Assembly (NCBI GenBank): GCA_934141575.1
Contig: CAKPCJ010000025.1
Location: 1-17,727, forward strand
Length of the DNA: 17,727 nt
Reading direction: 5' to 3'
From: an uncultured Bacilli bacterium
Lineage (GTDB): Bacteria; Bacillota_I; Bacilli_A; RF39; UBA660
Part shown: in pieces, positions 14,773-17,727 of the stretch
Layout: every line of letters starts with the position of its first letter
Numbering within the stretch: position 1 is the first letter of the stretch
The notes under the pieces: generated by a model
The model's input: the letters and a program-made list of their open reading frames with translations, nothing else
Database searches by the model: none
Told to the model about the DNA's origin: nothing
Made by a program: the position numbers and the translations under genes

Positions 14773-14909
14773 TAGAACTGAAACAAAAAGATCTTAAAAA
14801 AATAAAAGGTGGAGCATCTAAAATAGGTGTATTTGCAGGTATTGTTGCAGGAGTAGTCTTTGCAATAGGAATTTTAGACGGACTAGTAAGACCGTTAAGA
14901 TGTAATTAG
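14769..14909 (+). CDS. Double-glycine-leader bacteriocin-like peptide 1
   Basis: 46 residues. Leader MIELKQKDLKKIKGG (1-15) fits the double-glycine type cut by C39 exporters. The predicted mature 31-mer is hydrophobic and carries two Lys/Arg more than expected from its single Asp, with GxxxG steps at Gly20-Gly24-Gly28 and Gly34-Gly38 and a single Cys45 just before the terminal Asn. GxxxG helices are typical of two-peptide class IIb bacteriocins. Start is TTG 14769, 6 bases after GGGAGG (14757-14762), overlapping the previous stop as TTGA, so it is translationally coupled. I do not recognise the mature sequence as a named bacteriocin. Confidence 0.8.
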   Translation: MIELKQKDLKKIKGGASKIGVFAGIVAGVVFAIGILDGLVRPLRCN

Positions 14910-14917
14910 GAGGTTTT

Positions 14918-15082
14918 ATGAATATAAAAAAAGAAGAATTAATACTAATTAAGGGAGGAGGAAGTTCTCTTATATCAGGTACTATACTAAATGGTGTAGT
15001 AAGAGGAGTACAGTTTTTATACCAATTAGGACAAGCACTTGGGACTTCTATAAGTAGAATGAAAAATAAGCGATATTGTTAA
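14918..15082 (+). CDS. Double-glycine-leader bacteriocin-like peptide 2
   Basis: 54 residues. Leader MNIKKEELILIKGG (1-14), then a cationic 40-residue mature part with five Lys/Arg and no Asp/Glu. GxxxG steps occur at Gly26-Gly30 and Gly38-Gly42, and the peptide ends in KNKRYC with its only Cys as the last residue. ATG 14918 follows AGGAGG (14908-14913) by 4 bases, 8 bases after the stop of peptide 1. The pair, together with the C39 exporter, has the layout of a two-peptide bacteriocin. A third glycine follows the GG, so the cut could in principle shift by one residue. Confidence 0.8.
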   Translation: MNIKKEELILIKGGGSSLISGTILNGVVRGVQFLYQLGQALGTSISRMKNKRYC

Positions 15083-15237
15083 CTTTAAATAAAAACAATA
15101 TATTTAGGACAATATTAGTAATAGTATTAACTTTGATAGCATTTATTATTATGACAACAATTGGTGAAGCAATATTAGAATTGGGAAGATTAGTAGGAAC
15201 ATTTATAAGGGAAATATTCAATAAAGTTGTGTGTTAG
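15076..15237 (+). CDS. Third small membrane peptide related to peptide 2; candidate immunity peptide
   Basis: 53 residues from TTG 15076, overlapping the end of peptide 2 by 7 bases. Residues 11-29 are a strong membrane segment in place of a double-glycine leader. Residues 36-53 align without gaps to residues 37-54 of peptide 2 with 8 of 18 identical (L, G, G, T, I, N, K and the terminal Cys), including a GxxxG step (Gly37-Gly41) at the same distance from the C-terminal Cys. There is no good ribosome site for the TTG, so the start is uncertain; TTG 15133 or ATG 15151 are alternatives. It may be a membrane-tethered mimic giving self-protection, or a third secreted peptide. Coding status rests on the homology and operon position. 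Confidence 0.6.
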   Translation: MLTLNKNNIFRTILVIVLTLIAFIIMTTIGEAILELGRLVGTFIREIFNKVVC

Positions 15238-15246
15238 AGCATAGCA

Positions 15247-15269
15247 AAGAGTATTTCTCTTAAATTTTT
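15247..15269 (+). terminator. Weak possible terminator of the bacteriocin operon
   Basis: AAGAG (15247-15251) pairs with CTCTT (15257-15261), followed by AAATTTTT. The stem is short, so this is tentative. Confidence 0.3.
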
Positions 15270-15290
15270 AATAATTTTAGAAAAATGGTA

Positions 15291-15319
15291 TTGCACAAAG
15301 TAAAAGAATGTGATATTAT
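15291..15319 (+). promoter_or_regulatory. Promoter of the Ile2-Leu-Ser tRNA genes
   Basis: TTGCAC (15291-15296), 17 bases, TATTAT (15314-15319), ending 11 bases before the first tRNA. Confidence 0.75.
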
Positions 15320-15330
15320 ATAAAAGCAAT

Positions 15331-15407
15331 GGACCCTTAGCTCAGTTGGTTAGAGCATCCGGCTCATAACCGGGCGGTCGTAGGTTCGAGTCCTACAGGG
15401 TCCACCA
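15331..15407 (+). tRNA. tRNA with CAT anticodon, probably tRNA-Ile2
   Basis: Complete cloverleaf with acceptor GGACCCT/AGGGTCC, loop CTCATAA and encoded CCA. The body closely resembles Bacillus tRNA-Ile2, whose CAT wobble base is changed to lysidine by TilS to read AUA. It lacks the C-A end mismatch and GGG/CCC anticodon stem of an initiator. Elongator tRNA-Met is the alternative. AUA is a very common codon in this genome. Confidence 0.9.
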
Positions 15408-15410
15408 TAC

Positions 15411-15494
15411 GCGGGTATGGCGGAATTGGCAGACGCGCTAGACTTAGGATCTAGTGTCCTAGACATGGGGGTTCAAGTCCCTCTACCCGCACCA
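15411..15494 (+). tRNA. tRNA-Leu (TAG)
   Basis: 84 bases with acceptor GCGGGTA/TACCCGC, long variable arm, anticodon loop CTTAGGA and encoded CCA. It lies 3 bases after the previous tRNA. Confidence 0.95.
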
Positions 15495-15498
15495 TAAT

Positions 15499-15591
15499 GG
15501 AGGAATACCCAAGTTCGGTTGAAGGGACCGGTCTTGAAAACCGGGAGGTCGTGCGAGCGGCGCAGGGGTTCGAATCCCTTTTCCTCCGCCA
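15499..15591 (+). tRNA. tRNA-Ser (TGA)
   Basis: 93 bases with acceptor GGAGGAA/TTCCTCC, discriminator G, long variable arm, anticodon loop CTTGAAA and encoded CCA. Confidence 0.95.
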
Positions 15592-15645
15592 TTTATTTTT
15601 GTCATATTGATGAAAATATAAAATATAATTTATTAGAATAATTAT

Positions 15646-15722
<77 letters not shown>

Positions 15723-15731
15723 ATGATAATT

Positions 15732-15754
15732 ACAGTTTATATAACTGTTTTTTT
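15732..15754 (+). terminator. Terminator after tRNA-fMet
   Basis: ACAGTT (15732-15737) pairs with AACTGT (15743-15748), then a T run. Confidence 0.75.
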
Positions 15755-15776
15755 ATAAAAAAAATTAAAATGAATG

Positions 15777-15806
15777 TTGACATTAATAATATTAATATGA
15801 TATATT
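15777..15806 (+). promoter_or_regulatory. Promoter of tRNA-Asp and tRNA-Phe
   Basis: Consensus TTGACA (15777-15782), 18 bases, TATATT (15801-15806). Confidence 0.75.
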
Positions 15807-15823
15807 ATTAATGCATTGATTTT

Positions 15824-15899
15824 GGTTCCGTAGTGTAGTGGTTATCACGTCTGCCTGTCACGCAGAAGATCGCGGGTTCAAGTCCCGTCGGAACCGCCA
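15824..15899 (+). tRNA. tRNA-Asp (GTC)
   Basis: Acceptor GGTTCCG/CGGAACC, loop CTGTCAC, discriminator G and encoded CCA. Confidence 0.97.
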
Positions 15900-15912
15900 T
15901 TTATTTTTTTTT

Positions 15913-15988
<76 letters not shown>

Positions 15989-16001
15989 GTTTGATGCAAA
16001 A

Positions 16002-16015
16002 CTCGAAATTTCGAG
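16002..16015. repeat. 14-bp perfect palindrome after tRNA-Phe
   Basis: CTCGAAATTTCGAG reads the same on both strands, 13 bases after the tRNA end. With no loop or T run it is not a terminator; it could be a protein site or a tRNA processing or decay structure. Confidence 0.5.
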
Positions 16016-16026
16016 AAAAATAAATT

Positions 16027-16050
16027 ACTAACAGAGATGTTAGTTTTTTT
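16027..16050 (+). terminator. Terminator of the Asp-Phe tRNA unit
   Basis: ACTAAC (16027-16032) pairs with GTTAGT (16039-16044), then T to 16050. Confidence 0.85.
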
Positions 16051-16106
16051 ATTTGCTATAAGGCGTAAATTACATGTAAATTAAATTGATTTCATATCAG
16101 CATATA

Positions 16107-16135
16107 TTGACAGCAAATAAAATTGAATATAATAT
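16107..16135 (+). promoter_or_regulatory. Promoter of the gene at 16160
   Basis: TTGACA (16107-16112), 17 bases, TAATAT (16130-16135); an overlapping TATAAT (16128) would give only 15 bases of spacing. Confidence 0.6.
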
Positions 16136-16159
16136 CTTTTATAGAAGGGTGGATGCAAA

Positions 16160-16819
16160 ATGAACAATGAATCAGTAGATACTTATAAACTAGTGGAATA
16201 TGGTTTTGGAGAACAAGTAAGTAAATATGGATTAAACAATAAAGAATTTAAAGAGTTTTTGAATTGCAATACTCAAAATGAAATATTTACCGGAGTAAAT
16301 GAAAAAGTAATTTACAGTCTAAATTTTACTAACCAAAATACTGGAAATTTATCACAGATGATTAACGTAGGAAATAAAATATGGTTTATACCAGCAGATA
16401 ATCAAAATATTGAAAAAGGTAATGAAAGAGTATCTTTTAGTATATCAGATAAAATAAAAGCAATAAGATTAACTGAACGAGGTTTATTTTTAGAAAAAAT
16501 TAACCTTAGTGAAAATTCTATAAGGACAGAATTTTATGATAATAATATAGTTCAGTCAGGATTTCTTGATATGTATTATAGTAATATAGATGATTTTGAA
16601 AATCGCATGACTTATAAACCATCTGAAATTATTGAAACATATGGAAGAGACGACGGTTACGTTTCTATGATTCTTTCAGACGAGAATACAATGGTAGAAA
16701 TGACAAAATTTGAAAAAAGTGAACAAAGAACGTTATATTCTACTTATTATGAATATATGCAGTCACAAGGTTATTACAAGGAAGCACAACAAGAATCAAC
16801 TAAAGGTAGGCATAATTAA
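16160..16819 (+). CDS. Protein of unknown function between tRNA clusters (219 aa)
   Basis: I do not recognise this family. It has no signal peptide or membrane helix. The first third is acidic and Asn-rich, the middle has alternating hydrophobic strands (KVIYSLNF, NKIWFIPAD, KIKAIRLTERGLFLEKINL), and the tail is Tyr/Gln/Glu-rich, ending in a polar KGRHN. It has a near-consensus -35, a ribosome site AAGGGTGG (16145-16152) 7 bases before ATG 16160 and its own terminator, so it is a real, independently expressed gene. It has AT-rich codon use like its neighbours. Placement between tRNA units may mark an insertion point, but no integrase or repeats are visible. Confidence 0.8.
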   Translation: MNNESVDTYKLVEYGFGEQVSKYGLNNKEFKEFLNCNTQNEIFTGVNEKVIYSLNFTNQNTGNLSQMINVGNKIWFIPADNQNIEKGNERVSFSISDKIKAIRLTERGLFLEKINLSENSIRTEFYDNNIVQSGFLDMYYSNIDDFENRMTYKPSEIIETYGRDDGYVSMILSDENTMVEMTKFEKSEQRTLYSTYYEYMQSQGYYKEAQQESTKGRHN

Positions 16820-16848
16820 ATCTAGAATTACATATCTAGATTTTTTTT
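16819..16848 (+). terminator. Terminator of the gene at 16160
   Basis: AATCTAGA (16819-16826) pairs with TCTAGATT (16835-16842), followed by T to 16848. Confidence 0.85.
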
Positions 16849-16861
16849 ATTACAAAACACA

Positions 16862-16889
16862 TTGCAAAAAAAACTACATATGATATTAT
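16862..16889 (+). promoter_or_regulatory. Promoter of the gene at 16924
   Basis: TTGCAA (16862-16867), 16 bases, TATTAT (16884-16889). It shares the 13-mer TGATATTATATAA with the tRNA promoter at 15291-15319. Confidence 0.6.
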
Positions 16890-16923
16890 ATAACTGTAAG
16901 GAAAAATTATAGGTGGGGGAAAT

Positions 16924-17469
16924 ATGGGAAAATTTATTAATTATAATATAGATTTAAAAAGTGATTTATTAGGACGTATCTACAAAACTACAGATTTTGA
17001 GAGACTAGATATTGATAATTTAAAAAATGAACTTGAAAAAAGAAATATTTCAATATCAGGACAACCAATAAATGGTTTCTCCGATAGAGCTTGGTCATAT
17101 GTACTCTATTTAAAAACAGGATGTAAAGAAAAAATTGACATAATACCATGTGAAGAAAAAACAAGCAAAATAAAAGTTGAAACAGGACTGAATCTAGCAA
17201 ATAGCGGTGAAAATGAGACAGATATATTAAAATGGTTAGAATATAGTAAAATATTAGAAGAATTAGTAAAATTCTATACAAATAGGGAAGTTTTAGAAAT
17301 AATTATGGATGAAATAGAAAGTCGAGTTGACAATATTAGGAGAAAAATACTATCATATCAAAACATATCTGAAATAGAAAAACTAATATTAACATGGTAT
17401 TATGAAATAATAGTTAATAAAACATATTATAAACCAGAAGAAGCACAAAAAATTATGATTTTGAAGTGA
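16924..17469 (+). CDS. Protein of unknown function before tRNA-Arg (181 aa)
   Basis: I do not recognise this family. The protein looks soluble and mostly helical. An N-terminal region (LGRIYKTTDFERLDIDNLKNELEKRN, 15-40) leads to a short beta-like block around IDIIPCEEKTSKIKVETG (about 72-89), then a long helical C-terminal half rich in Ile, Leu, Glu and Lys (about 98-175). There is no signal peptide or membrane span. ATG 16924 follows a G-rich ribosome site GGTGGGGG (16912-16919). It has its own promoter, but no terminator is seen before the tRNA-Arg promoter. It is not similar by eye to the protein encoded just upstream. Confidence 0.8.
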   Translation: MGKFINYNIDLKSDLLGRIYKTTDFERLDIDNLKNELEKRNISISGQPINGFSDRAWSYVLYLKTGCKEKIDIIPCEEKTSKIKVETGLNLANSGENETDILKWLEYSKILEELVKFYTNREVLEIIMDEIESRVDNIRRKILSYQNISEIEKLILTWYYEIIVNKTYYKPEEAQKIMILK

Positions 17470-17505
17470 GAAAATTAAAATATATTCAAAATTTAAAAAA
17501 ATATA

Positions 17506-17534
17506 TTGCAAAAATATAATTTATGGTATATACT
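17506..17534 (+). promoter_or_regulatory. Promoter of tRNA-Arg and tRNA-Pro
   Basis: TTGCAA (17506-17511), 17 bases, TATACT (17529-17534). A small hairpin AGGTA/TACCT (17548-17560) lies between it and the tRNA. Confidence 0.7.
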
Positions 17535-17570
17535 AATAAAGCATGAGAGGTAATATACCTTTGGATATAT

Positions 17571-17647
17571 GCGCCCGTAGCTCAATTGGATAGAGCGCTT
17601 GACTACGGATCAAGAGGCTATGGGTTCAAATCCTATCGGGCGCGCCA
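17571..17647 (+). tRNA. tRNA-Arg (ACG)
   Basis: Acceptor GCGCCCG/CGGGCGC, loop CTACGGA, discriminator G and encoded CCA. The A34 is normally deaminated to inosine by TadA. Confidence 0.97.
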
Positions 17648-17651
17648 TTCT

Positions 17652-17727
17652 CGGGAAGTGGCTCAACTTGGTAGAGCACTTGGTTTGGGACCAAGGGGTT
17701 GCAGGTTCAAATCCTGTCTTCCCGACC
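17652..17727 (+). tRNA. tRNA-Pro (TGG), last base beyond the window
   Basis: Acceptor CGGGAAG/CTTCCCG and anticodon TGG in GGTTTGGGACC. The window ends at ACC, so the final A of CCA is cut off. It follows tRNA-Arg by 4 bases. Confidence 0.95.

Noticed and set aside
14955..14968. Strong Shine-Dalgarno-like AAGGGAGGAGG inside peptide 2
   Set aside because: It encodes the Lys-Gly-Gly-Gly of the leader and no start codon follows at a usable distance.
16101..16113. 13-base match CATATATTGACAG to the CIRCE/hsp20 promoter
   Set aside because: The CIRCE half-sites are absent here; the match is a shared -35 in AT-rich sequence.

Overview
The window is very AT-rich DNA from a low-GC, Gram-positive, spore-forming bacterium that uses the standard bacterial code (TGA is a stop and Trp is TGG). 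Sporulation markers are a CotD-like coat protein tail, an alpha/beta-type small acid-soluble spore protein, SpoVIF, and promoters that look like sigma-G and sigma-K sites. SpoVIF, CotD and a tRNA order resembling the Bacillus trnB cluster point to class Bacilli. The PAPS-independent aryl-sulfate sulfotransferase and extreme AT content would fit an uncultured gut Bacilli lineage, but that placement is inference. Every gene is on the + strand.

Layout. 1-1700: CotD-like tail, then an SDR oxidoreductase coupled to a membrane-anchored XRE-type regulator. 1783-5150: single-gene units for aryl-sulfate sulfotransferase (assT), a CIRCE-controlled Hsp20 chaperone and a ZIP-family metal transporter. 5219-6806: ASCH-domain protein and thiI (4-thiouridine synthesis). 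6883-7095: SASP. 7240-9395: ackA and nrnA. 9446-12207: ysxC, a gene of unknown function, der and spoVIF. 12282-15237: a bacteriocin-type export operon. 15331-17727: tRNA genes (Ile2, Leu, Ser, fMet, Asp, Phe; then Arg, Pro) separated by two genes I do not recognise.

The most interesting region is 12282-15237. It encodes a C39-peptidase ABC exporter whose best-supported start codon is ATA, a very small HlyD-like accessory protein, and two short double-glycine-leader peptides missed by ordinary ORF length cutoffs. It ends with a third small ORF whose C-terminus matches the second peptide but which carries a membrane segment in place of the leader. All three peptides have GxxxG motifs and a single Cys at or next to the C-terminus. 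This looks like a compact two-peptide (class IIb-like) bacteriocin or signalling system with a candidate built-in immunity peptide.

Regulation is dense. Intrinsic terminators often run straight into an extended -10 promoter for the next gene. The der terminator hairpin contains the spoVIF ribosome binding site and also a sigma-K-like -10. Hsp20 has a CIRCE/promoter overlap and a structured leader, and the ZIP gene has a clean 8-6-8 palindrome at its start site.
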